Shown here in pieces: positions 21,686-33,172 of a DNA stretch of 64,000 nt. A model generated the notes under the pieces. It was not told the origin of the DNA. It was given only the letters and a program-made list of their open reading frames with translations, and made no database searches. The first letter of the stretch is position 1, and each line of letters starts with the position of its first letter. The translations under genes were made by a program, and so were the position numbers. The DNA is from Zygnema cylindricum (Eukaryota > Streptophyta > Zygnematophyceae > Zygnematales > Zygnemataceae): positions 1-64,000 of the forward strand of contig JBBHKE010001112.1 in NCBI GenBank assembly GCA_037447655.1. The letters run 5' to 3'.

Positions 21686-23009
21686 ATGGATGACACAAAC
21701 TTTCCGATTTTAAGTCAAATTTCACAAGAAGACACGCCTCCAAGTGGACATGTCACGAAAGGAGAACCGAAACGTGACCATTGGACAAAAAATGAAATAG
21801 AGGTGTTGTTGGTTAATTGGAGCAAACTCCAAAAGAATCCAAGGAAGCATTACACGAAGAGCAATGGCAGAAAATCGCAGTTGCCGTCAGTCAACAACCA
21901 GAAAGCAAGGGTCGTTCCATTGCTTCATGCAAACAAAAACTAAGCGACGAAAAAAAAAATATAAAGATGCAGTGAGGAGGGAGAAAGAAACAGGGGAAGA
22001 ACCTCAAGGGACATTTTTATCCATATTAGACCCTATTCTACACTGTCGCTTAGACACTATGGGACTCAAAGGTGGACGGGGAGAATTTGGAGCAATTCAA
22101 GATATGGCATGTAATAATGCGAGATCAAAAGTAAGTTCACAGAAACGAATGACACCTCAAAATGAGATACCATATCAGGGGAGGCAAAACTTAAACCAAC
22201 ACGAACCTGGTCCAAAAAAACATAAACATCCAATTACACATAAACATCCAATTACAGAGAGTGAGATTAACGACCATGAAGGAAAACAAAATGCAACAGG
22301 GGTGCGAGGCAGTCCAATTTTGGTGGACGAATTAATAAATGAGACAAATAAAGAGAGAATAGATGGAAAAAATGATGACATTGGTGAGAAATATGACGCG
22401 TTTTCTTCAGGCAAAAGTCATGCACAACCTATAATTCCGGATGAATGGTGCAGAAGGCAAGAAAGCGATGCTGATGACGACGAAGGAGAGTGCGAAATGT
22501 GGGGGGGGGCTTCTAACATCGCTGAAGAGAGGGTTAAAAAAGTGTTCAGTTCGCTAGAGAGCAAAAAATCTCCTCGCAAACCAAAACAACCCCCAACAAG
22601 AAGACAACCAGTATTTTGGCAATTTAGTGCCGATGCATCAAAAATCCCGAACCTAGTGGGAGCAAAAATTAGGGGAGTTAGTGAGGATGAAGAAAACAAT
22701 GCCTCGTCCCAAGGAAATGATGATTTAAATGGGTTGGTGGGAAGAATCTCCGGTATGATCGATAAGGTAGATCAATCTGACAAAGACAAAATGGAGGCGT
22801 TACAAAGGTTTAACAAAACCAAAACAGAGTTGATCGAGTGTCGACAAAAAAACGAATAAGATAAAAGGGAACAAAAACAGAAAGAAAATGAGAGAGAAGA
22901 ACGTATGATTGGAATTCGTGAGAGAGAACTAAAACTTGAAGAAGTGAAGGTGAAAAACGAGGAGATGCGCATAAAATTGGAGTGTGCCAAGCGCGGAGTC
23001 AACTACTAA
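21686..23009 (+). pseudogene. Harbinger-associated Myb/SANT-like DNA-binding protein, frameshifted
   Basis: In PIF/Harbinger elements the companion protein uses a Myb/SANT-like trihelix to bind the element and bring in the nuclease. Here ATG 21686 opens MDDTNFPILSQISQEDTPP, then HWTKNEIEVLLVNWSKLQK (helix 1). The frame shifts to KEALHEEQWQKIAVAVSQQP and SIASCKQKLSDEKK, and shifts again at an A-run near 21950 into KKKYKDAVRREKETGEEPQG. A long Lys/Glu-rich linker follows. A TAA at 22857-22859 interrupts a C-terminal coiled coil that continues in frame (EREERMIGIRERELKLEEVK) to a stop at 23007-23009. Two frameshifts and one stop make it a pseudogene unless the A-run is a sequence error. Confidence 0.75.
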
Positions 23010-23079
23010 AAACACGCAGCGGGTAAGGTTCAATTTAGGAGGGTTGTTTTCACATGTTACCTTCACCTGTAATTTAATA

Positions 23080-23845
23080 GACCACAACAAAAACAGTTCA
23101 TTTGAAAAAACCATCAATAGTCCATAACAAAGACTATTCATTTGAAAATACCATCAATAGTTCATATTAAGAATGAGTAGTTGCAAGCCTAACTAAACAA
23201 CGTTAGCAATATGAGCTCCGTTTTTACATGTATTTAATATATGCTTTTGTTGGCAATATGAGCTCCGTTTTTACGTGTATTCAATACATGCTTCTGTTGC
23301 TTTTGTGTCTTTTAAGGATGCAGTCATTTGTTATGGATTACAAGACTTTCGAACTGTGGAAGTGAAACAAACAAGGAGCCACCACCTTAACCATGGAGCC
23401 AACACCTCATATTCAAATTTGTTTAAGTAGAGCTTGTAGGAATGCTCGTGTGTAAGTTATATGAAATTCGTCAATAGATGCAAAGACGAGTGTGAAATGG
23501 CACTATATCAAAACTTCTTCGTAGTAGTCGTAGTTTTTCTTGTCGGTTTATGAAGTCATTTAAGTCATGTTTTTTGTGTGAGTTTTAAGGATGCACTTTC
23601 TTATTTAATGAACACAAAACATCCTCTTTGTAGTATATGTTTTGTATTTTGTCGGTTTATGAGGTCATTTAAGTCATGGTTTTTGTGTGAGTTTTAAGGA
23701 TGCACGCTCTTGTTTAATGAACATAAAACATCCTCTTTGTAGTATATGTTTTGTATTTTGTCGGTTTATGAGGTCATTTAAGTCATGTTTTTTGTGTGAG
23801 TTTTAAGGATGCACGCTCTTGTTTAATTAACATAAAACGTCATGA
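23080..23845. repeat. Short tandem duplications inside the Harbinger element
   Basis: Three blocks: two copies of about 43 bp at about 23083-23170 (CATTTGAAAA...CCATCAATAG); two of about 49 bp at about 23205-23300 (CAATATGAGCTCCGTTTTTA); and three 109-bp units starting GTCGGTTTATGA at 23542, 23651 and 23760. The 109-bp units are nearly identical, so recently amplified. No coding role is apparent. Confidence 0.85.
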
Positions 23846-24727
23846 TTAGGGAAATGAGACAAACATGGAGCCACCAGCTTAGATCCAAATTTGTTAAAAT
23901 AAAGTTTGTGTGGGTTGATCTTGTATAAATTATATCACATTCGCCAATAAAAACGAACACCTACATGAATGCGCACTTAATGAAAGTTATTTTTTGTTAT
24001 ATTTTATGTATGTATGCTTCGAATTTGCAAGTCATTCAAATCTTTGTTTTTTTTTTTTTGCAACTATGTGAACACAACGATCCCCTGTATATGAAAGATG
24101 TTTGCAATGCAAGACAAAAACACAAAAATATGGTGATTTTGAAGGTAATTTGAAAACAAGTGTAAATATAATTTGAACACCTATACTTCTTATAATCCGA
24201 ACCAACAAACTTTTACGGAAGTGTCTTCATTCAGATAGATTGTACTGGTTATAAATAAACCAACAATAATTGTCAACTACACACGACACCATTCAAAACC
24301 TTTGAGTTTGAAACCTTTTTTGGTGAAAAGACATCATGATACAAAGTTCACACTACAATTTACAAAACACTAAAAACAAACCACCTACAACCATCGACAA
24401 AAGAGCAAAACATAAGCGTATAAATTTAAATTGCATGCCATTTCATCGTGTAAACTTTACAACGGACGTAGAAAAAAAGTAGTAATTAAAATAACACACC
24501 TAAAAATAGCATAAACACATGTGTTAGACTCAAAAAACCCTTTTTGATAATTTTATACGGCCTCAACAATGCCCACGTTTCAAACACTCTTGTTAAAACT
24601 CTTAAAGTCTCAATATTACACCTACCTATCATATGTATGAATCATGCACAAATTTTGCTTGAAACTCAGTCACTATATGTGGCTTCAACGACTATTATGT
24701 CACTCCATCTCTCCTAACTCCACGTCA

Positions 24728-26157
24728 TCAATCACAACACGGGATCAAGACAAAATTCGCGAAATAGAGCATCCCTAACTGTGCTTCGTCCGCCTCGTGA
24801 AGCTGGCTCAACATGGTTTTATCCCTCAAACATAGTGCTCTCCAGTGCAATGGCAATGGATCGCCATTTAAAATCATAAAATTATGTAGAACACAACAAG
24901 CACCTGCAACTGTTGGCACCATCTCTTCCTTTATGAAAATGTTCCGCAATATTTCCCAACGACTTTTTAGAACGCCAAAAGCCATTTCTATACGTACTCT
25001 TGCTATCGCTAGTGCTCTATCAAAAGATTTTTGCAAAGCACTCCCCCCATTTTTTTGTACGGTATCTTTTGATTAGAAAATTAGATAAAGGGTAAGCCGC
25101 ATCGCCAACAATAACTGGTCGAACTGTGGTACCACATATTTCTTTCACATGTTCTGATAATATTTGGTGATTCCTTAGTCTTGTGTACACCGCCAAGGCT
25201 TGGAATAATGTGGAGTCATGGGTTGATCCAGGTCGATCACAAAACACATCCAAAAAAATAAGCCTGCTTGGAGACTCACAGTGTGCCTGCGAAATCGATC
25301 GTAGTACTCAAAGGCATTTTCAATTGGTCGTCGTGAGAAGAAGATATGAGTGCCATCGATAGCTCTTGCTATTTGGGAAATCCCAAAAATCTCTTTAAAC
25401 CCTTCAATTATTTCTTGAAGGACTCGCCCGTGAGGTCGTTGAATATATGTAGTTTGAAGCGGGCCAGCTAATACCGAACAAATATCTTCAGTATAATTAA
25501 CTATGGTGGAAAGACCGATACAAAACATCTCTGATAACGCAGTGAGAGGGGTGTTATGCGCTAACCTGTGTAGCACAACAGCACAAGCTTTATTCAAGTG
25601 TATCGCATCTCGATAGCGGGTGTGTCGTTTTTGTACGTATGGCCCCACAACCAAAATAAACTTTTAAAAAGTGGATAAGGTCATACGAAAATGCCTTTTC
25701 CATTTTCTATCCCTATGTATGCTACCAACATTCATCAATACAGTGTTGCAGATATCGTAGCTTTATTCAAGTGTATCGCATCTCGATAGCGGGTGTGTCG
25801 TTTTTGTACGTATGGCCCCACAACCAAAATAAACTTTTCAAAAGTGGATAGGGTCATACGAAAATGCCTCTTCCATTTTCTATCCCTATGTATGCTGCCA
25901 ACATTCAGCCATACAGTGTTGCAGATATCGTCCCAGAAGCTAGTGGAGCGTGGAAAAACCCACCATACTCGGCCCCGAGGTAGCGACACATTACGCCTTG
26001 CTCTCAAATCCTTCAAACGTTTATGTAAGATTGCCAGTTGTAGTATGATGAGCAAAATACGCAACATCCTCCGCTTGACAGGATTTTCAAAATAATCCAT
26101 TATTTGAAATTGGCCCCTACACAAACCGTACAAGGTGAAAGGGCTACGGAGAATCAA
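24728..26157 (-). pseudogene. PIF/Harbinger DDE nuclease, broken by frameshifts and a 173-bp duplication
   Basis: This nuclease cuts and joins the element ends. Reading the minus strand in three successive frames gives the whole domain order: the N-terminal helical block (WDDICNTVWLNVGSIHRDRK, FRMTLSTFEKFILVVGPYVQ), ARAIDGTHIFFSRRPIENAF (first catalytic Asp), DVFCDRPGSTHDSTLFQAL, VIVGDAAYPLSNFLIKRY (second Asp), and RVRIEMAFGVLKSRWEILR (catalytic Glu region). Breaks: a 173-bp tandem duplication (unit at 25587 and 25760, not a multiple of three), a frameshift near 25240, and another near 25060. The motifs themselves are intact, so inactivation is probably recent. Confidence 0.9.
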
Positions 26158-26514
26158 GGACGAGCAATCGGGTAAACAAAATGGTGGAATATGTATTGAT
26201 AATCAGTTACTAATACATATCAATACATTTGATCATTGTAGTTATCAATTCGTTTGATCAGTATTGTTTTACGTAATCAGTTTGGTACATAATTAATATT
26301 AGTACAATTTGTCGCTACTGTTAAATATTTTGATGTATAATGAATATTAATACAGTTATCAATATCCCAAAAAATTATTAGTCTATTTATGTTTAGTATT
26401 TGTTCAGTTTTTGACATGTAAAATTATCATTATTATAATTATTAATCTGTATAATCAACTCAACTGTATAATCTTCTTTAAGATAACTATATTAATCTGT
26501 TTAATTAATGTAAG

Positions 26515-27785
26515 TGAAGTAATTAGAAATGTAGAATAAGTATTATGACAATAATAAGAAATGTATATGGAGCATTTGTTCAGTTTTTAGTATAAAATAA
26601 GTATTAAGAAAGTTTTAGTCAAATTTGTATTAGGACAGTTTTTAGTGTGTATAATTAGTATTGGAACAGGAAAGTAATTAGTAATGTAGAAGATATGTTA
26701 TGATAGTTATAAGAAATGTATAAGGAGCATTTGTTCAATTTTTAGTATAAAATAGGTGTTAAAAAGGTTTTAGTAAAATTAGTATTAGGACAGTTTTTAG
26801 TGTGTATAATTAGTATTGGAACAGGAAAGTAATTAGTAATGTAGAAGAAATGTTATGACAGTTATAAGAAATGTATAAGGAGCATTTGTTCAGTTTCCAG
26901 TTATAAAATAGGTGTTAAGAAGGTTTTAGTCAAATTAGTATTTGGACAGTTTTTAGTGTTTATAATTTGTATTGGAACAGGAAAGTAATTAGTAATGTAG
27001 AAGATATATTATGACAGTTATAATAAATGTATAACCAGCATTTGTTCAGTTTTTAGTATAAAATAAGTTTTAAGAAAGTTTTAGTCAAATTAGTATTTGG
27101 ACAGTTTTTAGTGTGTATAATTAGTATTGGAACAGGAAAGTAATTAGTAATGTAGAAGAAATGTTATGACAGTTATAAGAAATGTATAAGGAGCATTTGT
27201 TCAGTTTTTAGTATAAAATAGGTGTTAAGAAGGTTTTAGTAAAATTAGTATTAGGACAGTTTTTAGTGTTTATAATTAGTATTGGAACAGGAAAGTAATT
27301 AGTAATGTAGAAGATATGTTATGACATTTATAAGAAATGTATAAGGAGCATTTGTTCAGTTTTTAGTATAAAATAGGTGTTAAGAAGGTTTTAGTAAAAT
27401 TAGTATTAGGACAGTTTTTAGTGTGTATAATTAGTATTGGAACAGGAAAGGAATTAGTAATGTAGAAGAAATGTTATGACGGTTATAAGTAATGTATAAG
27501 GAGCATTTGTTCAGTTTTTAGTATAAAATAGGTGTTAAGAAGGTTTTAGTCAAATTAGTATTAGGACAGTTTTTAGTGTTTATAATTAGTATTGGAACAG
27601 GAAAGTAATTAGTAATGTAGAAGATATGTTATGACATTTATAAGAAATGTATAAGGAGCATTTGTTCAGTTTTTAGTATAAAATAGGTGTTAAGAAGGTT
27701 TTAGTAAAATTAGTATTAGGACAGTTTTTAGTGTGTATAATTAGTATTGGAACAGGAAAGTAATTAGTAATGTAGAAGAAGTTTG
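26515..27785. repeat. Satellite-like array of about 155-bp units, alternating in pairs
   Basis: About eight units, marked by TTGGAACAGGAAAGTAATTA ending near 26670, 26825, 26981, 27135, 27291, 27445, 27601 and 27755. Spacings alternate 155/156 and 154. Units also alternate between GTGTTTATAA and GTGTGTATAA and between GAAGATATG and GAAGAAATG variants, so most of the array is a repeat of a two-unit (about 310-bp) module. AT-rich and non-coding, within the Harbinger element. Confidence 0.9.
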
Positions 27786-28747
27786 CAAAGTTGTTTCAAA
27801 GTATTATGACACAAAGTTGCAAAATAGTTCGGGAATACAGATTTTTGTGACATTAAACAGTGACGAATTAGAAGTTGCTGGTTGGTTTGAGCTTAAATTT
27901 TACAAAATTCTCAGTTCACTGTTAAACTTTCAAACATTCTGCTTCCATATTTATTACAGTGATAGATTTTCATCAGCGTTTCACAAAAAACCATGTCTTA
28001 CCTGTTGGATCGCTTTGTACGTATTGTTTCCTATATTCAGGTCCGGGAAGATTAACACGTTGGCCTGAAAAACATGTTTGTGATGCCGACTTGATTTAGC
28101 TCTTGAAGTGTACAGAAAAAAATGCATAAGAAGACTTTATCCAATTAGCGGATATGCGAGAAAAAATATACCTGAAGTTTGTACGGCAAAATAAAATGTA
28201 TAACATGGAATCACTAAATAAACATAGTCACATAGCGATTATGTTTAATCACTTAGCAATAATTAAGCAGTAATGACTTACCGTAGACTCCTACACAGCT
28301 TTTATTTTAAAGGACGTGCGGAGCAGTACCACAAGGGAGTGGAAAAAAGGTAACGTTTTTTTTTTTTTACATACGTGTAATTTTTTTTTTTTTACATTAC
28401 ATGTTCCCTTACCTGATTGGTCGTCTAATTTGTTCATAAGTTTGCGAGGTAATAATATCTTGTACGGTTCACGTCCGTGCGCTTCGTTTTGTAATTCTTC
28501 AAAAACGAAAAAGTGCATTCCGAACATGATGTCCGATGGCGGACGGCAGTTGCTGTTCGGTATTCGCAGCTGTCAAGTTTTGACGCTTAGAACAGCATTT
28601 TTTTCACGCCGCTACGCTCCAAAACGGTCGAAACCTACCGTCCCAACCGTCACCGCCGCGCATTTTGTCATTTTACGAAATTTGGGGTACGGATCCCAAA
28701 ATTTATGACATCCGTTTTCCCATTTTTCAAGTGTGAACCACGCAAAC

Positions 28748-29447
28748 CATTTGGCGGCCGGAATCCTATGCCCTACGTTATAGAATCTATAACCTACGGA
28801 TTAAAACCCTTCCTATCTAAGTGTGAACGCGTGAACCTCCAAATGGTTCACGACTTAAAATAGTCCAATCGCGTAGCGTCGTCAGAACTGACATTCGGTT
28901 TGTCTGTCACTCGCGTGAACGGTCCAGATGTCACCTTTCGAAACTCGTATGTTTCCGTTTCGACTGTCGAGATGCTCCTTCGCACGAAGCGACAAATTCG
29001 CCGTCGGCATAAATTCTGAAACATGCAGGTACAGTAAAATTGTAGGTACGGTAAAATTGTAGGTACGGTGAAATCGTAGGTACGGACACGAACGGTAAAC
29101 TTCGTCGTTGGCTGAAATTTCGGGAATAATAAATATGTACGGTCGACACGAACACGACAATACGTCGTTGGCAGAAATTACGGCGAAAAATAAATATGTA
29201 CGAACGACGTGTACGGCGATGTCAATATGTACTGTCGACGCGAACGCGAAATGTAAGTATGTACGGTCCTGCACAACCCAAATAGCATACAAACACAAAT
29301 TAGTGTGGCGGTTTCCCGTCCTAATACCTAAATATAAACAAGGAAAATGGTCGACGAGATACGGCATGACAAGCCAAGAAAATACGTTAAAATCTTTACG
29401 ATGGCTTTTAACTTGTAGCATTAATCTCTTTCAACTAATAGTAAGTG
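28748..29447. other. No gene seen; short GGTACGGTAAAATTGTA repeats
   Basis: Flank between the Harbinger element and the next MITE. Around 29025-29095 a GTAGGTACGGTRAAATYGTA motif recurs two or three times. Open frames on both strands here (179 aa minus, 182 aa plus) have no recognisable features. Confidence 0.4.
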
Positions 29448-29450
29448 TAA

Positions 29451-30234
29451 GGCTGCGGCCCCATGTGGCTAAGTTCGGGTTTTTTTCTGTCGTTTTCCTT
29501 TATAACTTAGCGCCGTACTGCCTAAGTTGCGACCGTACGAAGAAATCGCAAATTTGTAAAGTACAATTTGCGTCATTCTTGAACTTAGGATGTACGAAAT
29601 TTTGTCGTCTTGCGGTTTTTCGACCCACTGTCACGTCATTTTCAAGCTTATCATAAAACACATCGGCACTGTGTTTTAAGCTAAGCAAATCCGTCTACAC
29701 CAATCTGAAAATATATTCCCACGTGTGAAAAGATTTTAGAAGTTTTGACGACGAAAAAAAGTACAGGGTTTGTTTGTTTTTGTCGGCTTGCATGTTGTAC
29801 GGTTTTTTTTTTGCAGGGGTCTCGACGCTGCAGTGTCATTTCACGCAAAGTTGAAAAGTCTGCGAACGTGAAAAATCTGCGAAGTAATGGCGGCCGGACG
29901 GGAGAGGTTTGCGTCAAGGCATTTTGCACAGCCACGGGTGCAAGGCTGTACGTCAAGATGTCTCGCAAAGACATGCGACATACCAAATCCGCAAATCGTT
30001 TCAAAAATTACGATGTGTCTTGCGACGCCTCAAAAAGTTTCAAGAAAATATGGTGCGTCATCACAAATTGTACACGGTGCCAGCCGTCACGGGCGTTGTC
30101 GACGTATACAATTGTCACAAACTTAAGTAATAATTTCGAATGAACACATAGAGACACTTGAAATCCGGGTCCGCCGGATCCGCGCTAAAATACAAAGTAA
30201 GTACGCTAAGTTACAACTACATGGGGCCGCAGCC
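29451..30234. mobile_element. Harbinger-type MITE, 784 bp, TAA target duplications
   Basis: Terminal inverted repeats GGCTGCGGCCCCATGT (29451) and its exact inverse complement ending at 30234, flanked by TAA on both sides (29448-29450 and 30235-30237). No transposase. The TIR differs from that of the 20695-28744 element, so a different autonomous partner is implied. A homologous copy lies at 31520-32270. Confidence 0.88.
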
Positions 30235-30589
30235 TAATTTGGATACGGGTCGAGGGATTAAAAGCAAAATAACGAAACAAATTTGTCGGGCTGAATCTAG
30301 CGAACATGATTAATGCGTTAAGTTTGAATTTAAAGCGTCCAATTGGGAAGAGGATAAAGGTATTTGAAAATACATTTTTTTAACTACCCGCACGCAATAT
30401 TTGGTGACAAACACATAAAGGAAAAGTTGAAAATAAGAGATAATTATGGCCGAATGTTTCAAAAGCATGTAAAACGTAAAGCCGACTATTAGTCAAAAAT
30501 ATAATATGTCGGGATCGTATTCAATAGTAAAACTTAAATTTTAGCGTTGGGTTGTGGTCCCATGTGTCAAAGGTAACTATGTGGCCTCC

Positions 30590-31513
30590 ATTGGCACACA
30601 TACTATGCAGCTTATGTAAAGCGTGTACAATAATATCTACCCATTTTACTTTCTCACTAAATATAAGCGACCCGGTCAGACAAATATTTTGACTAACCTC
30701 ACCCCTGTGAAGGCCCAACTCCCCTAAGTCAGACGCAAAAGATATCTCTGAATTTGCTCCCTTGAGCAGTAAGTTATGCTTAGTCAAAGATGACCTTTAT
30801 AGTGACAAGATCTCTCAAAGAGAGGTGCCTAAAATTCACTAAATCATAGCCTGCCTACTCACAACCACCTAGTACTAAACCCTATACTAATAAGAACAAT
30901 GTACGGTAGAAGAAGGTACAGTGGCCCATGTACTTCTTGTACGACCATTTTACGACATGGCCTTCCAAGTGACACCTGCTAGATCAGCAGCCATGGTTTT
31001 TCATTCCATCTTATGCGGTGTCCAATGATGTGGCGCCACGTGGCATCGCGTGACGTTGTCTCCGAAAAATTGCCAAAGGGTTATTCCGGGTTGGCGGTTG
31101 CAACGGCGACCGTCCGATCACTATATTTTACGTGGTTCGATTTACGTTCGTATTCGGTCGGTTTACATGCGCGTCTTCACGACTTGGTTCAGTTTAATGG
31201 ATTAGCCGCCGCATTAATGTGTAAATAAATATCACACCTCATACATGTATCGATTCTTCTATGACTTGGCGGATAAGGCGAACGATAGTTTAATTGGCGC
31301 GGATTTTGTAATTATTAGGATCAAACCTTGCTCAAGTAACACGCTTTTTGGGCAGTTGTTAAAAATGCCTCCTTCCTCAGTCTATCGCTTTGGCTACTTG
31401 AAGGCGGCCATGGCTGTCTTACGTCTCCAGTGACTACGACAAGTATGGAGGATTTAAGAGAAAACCTGCACACAGACATACAAGATAGAACCTAGAAAAT
31501 GTTAATTTCAACA
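30590..31513 (-). mobile_element. Copia LTR/leader fragment ending at a gag start
   Basis: Minus strand starts TGTTGAAATTAACATTTTCTAG at 31513. It carries the family B-box-like GGATCAAACC (31318-31327, plus strand), GTACTTCTTGTACGACC near 30940 and the leader AACTTACTGCTCAAGG. It ends near CCAATGGAGGCCACATAG, equivalent to the gag start but with a stop after three codons. The rest of the element is missing. Confidence 0.7.
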
Positions 31514-31519
31514 CCAAAG

Positions 31520-32270
31520 TAAGGGTTTTTTTTGTCTTTTTCTTGTAAAACTTAGCGCCGTACCGCGTAAGTTAGATCTGTACAAAGAAATTTGAAAAAG
31601 TAGAAGTACAGTTTGCATCATTGTCGAACTTATAATGTTCTATATGTTGTCGTCTTGTGTTTTTTGACCCAGTGCCACGTCTAAAAACGTCGCCTTCAAA
31701 CTTTCATTCAAAACACATCGACGATGGGTTTTAAATGAAAGTATCATCGCTAAACAAATAAGAACATATTCGCAGGTGTCATTTTTTTCAAAATTTTCAA
31801 ACTATTTCAAGCGAATAGGAAAAGTACACGATTCACTATGTTTTGTCCGTTTGCGTTGAGTACGATGAAGAAAGGTACATGATTTGTTTTGTTTTTTTCC
31901 ATTTTCGTCTGATACATATTTTTTTTTGCAGGGGTCTCAAAATTTTGATGCCATTTCACGTCGACCGGACAAGAGACGGAAAGGCAAAGCACATCTTTCT
32001 TCAACCATGAAACGGCTCAGACTGGCGGCGGTACGTCTACAATGTCACGGTAAAACATGTGACGTCGCAAACAGTTAGAAAAAATAGCGTGCGCCATCAC
32101 AGATTGTAGACTCTGACAGCTGTCACGGGCATTATTGACGTATACAATCGTCACACCTTTAAGTAACAATTTCGTTGTTACACATAGGGACACTTGAAAA
32201 CCGGGTTCGGAGGATCTGTGCTAAAGTACAAAGTAAGTTCGCTTGGTTACAAGTACATGGGGACATACCC
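31520..32270. mobile_element. Second, more diverged copy of the 784-bp MITE
   Basis: Colinear with 29451-30234 along its length: CTTAGCGCCGTAC near 31551, TTTTTTGCAGGGGTCTC near 31922, ACATAGGGACACTTGAAAACC near 32182, and the end TACATGGGGACATACCCTTA. The left terminus (TAAGGGTTTTTTTTGTC) lacks most of the inverted repeat, so it is probably internally deleted at that end. Confidence 0.75.
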
Positions 32271-32951
32271 TTATGATCTGTGGCCTCGATATAATCGAGA
32301 GCTCTATGGGTCTACAGTACCGTAGTTTTGCTCGGAGTTCTAATTGTAGGATTGTTCGACGTTATTGTACGGACAGCTTTACGAACTTCAATAGTAGGAC
32401 GAGTTGTAGATGGCGTCTGTAAAAAAGCGTTTGAGGCATATTTCAAAAGTAGGCGTTTTTATGGTAGGCCTTTGGTAGGCGCAAGTTGTGTCATGGGCTT
32501 TTCATGTGATCTTCTTAGATCGCTCTTGTGATCAGCGACCGTCCGCTCGTCCAAATCTGACGGTTTAAATATAAAATACTTCAAAACTCACAAATTTTTT
32601 TTTTGTCCGAAATTTGAAAATTTAGACATGATATTTAATTATCTATCGAATCATCGATCGATGTGCAACTCAACCCTGTTACTATTTTTCTTCATTTTGC
32701 GACCCATACAATATGGGTCTCAAGGTCATATTGTATGTTTTACATATGATAGGCATGTTGTATGGGCCTACTTTCACCTACTTTTGAACTATGGTTCCAA
32801 TGCATCCTCTGGTTTGAGTGGTATGAAGTATGTTAAAGGTTTTATGTTGAGATTTGAGAACCGTCAAAACTGATGAATATCGATGTACTTTTTCACCGTA
32901 TCACTGTACGAACTAGGCGTACTATTTTATTGTGCCATGAGTACAGTACAG

Positions 32952-33172
32952 TACACCTTGAATCGTTATTAACGTCAATGTTTTTTTCGCCGCTTAAAAC
33001 ATAATTTCTCCGTACACACTTGTCAGTTTTTAAATTTGAGACCGCCAATCGGAAGCTGAGAATGTTACCTTTCAATCGCAACCGTCATATCCACAATCCA
33101 GCAGGTGTGTACGGAGAATTGATGTTTTAAGTGGCGGAAAAGACATTGACGCTAATAGCGATTCACGGTGTA
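32952..33172. mobile_element. MITE, 221 bp (TACACC...GGTGTA family, subtype 2)
   Basis: Left TACACCTTGAATCGTTATTA and right TAATAGCGATTCACGGTGTA form long imperfect inverted repeats. The arms continue with mirrored GTCAATGTTTTTTTCGCCGC and its complement and CTCCGTACACACTTG. GTACAGTACAG-rich sequence flanks it. The internal sequence matches 45172-45340. Confidence 0.82.

Larger units (their letters stand above)
20695..28744. mobile_element. PIF/Harbinger element, 8.05 kb, with TIRs and AAC target duplications
   Basis: The left end reads TGCGTGGTTCACACTTG and continues AAAAATGGGAAAACGG. The right end (28713-28744) is its exact inverse complement over about 32 bp. Both ends are flanked by AAC (20692-20694 and 28745-28747), a 3-bp target duplication as this superfamily makes. 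Inside are a plus-strand Myb/SANT-like ORF and a minus-strand DDE nuclease, the two-protein composition of autonomous PIF/Harbinger elements, in convergent orientation. Both genes are broken, so this copy is inactive. Two internal tandem-repeat blocks account for part of the length. About 20745-21685, 23010-24727 and 27790-28710 show no further gene. Confidence 0.9.

Noticed and set aside
22175-23141. Minus-strand ORFs over the Myb-like gene
   Set aside because: Shadows of the plus-strand Lys/Glu-rich coding sequence.
28931-29656. Overlapping 179-aa and 182-aa ORFs
   Set aside because: Both cross the MITE or its flank, have no motif, and overlap on opposite strands.
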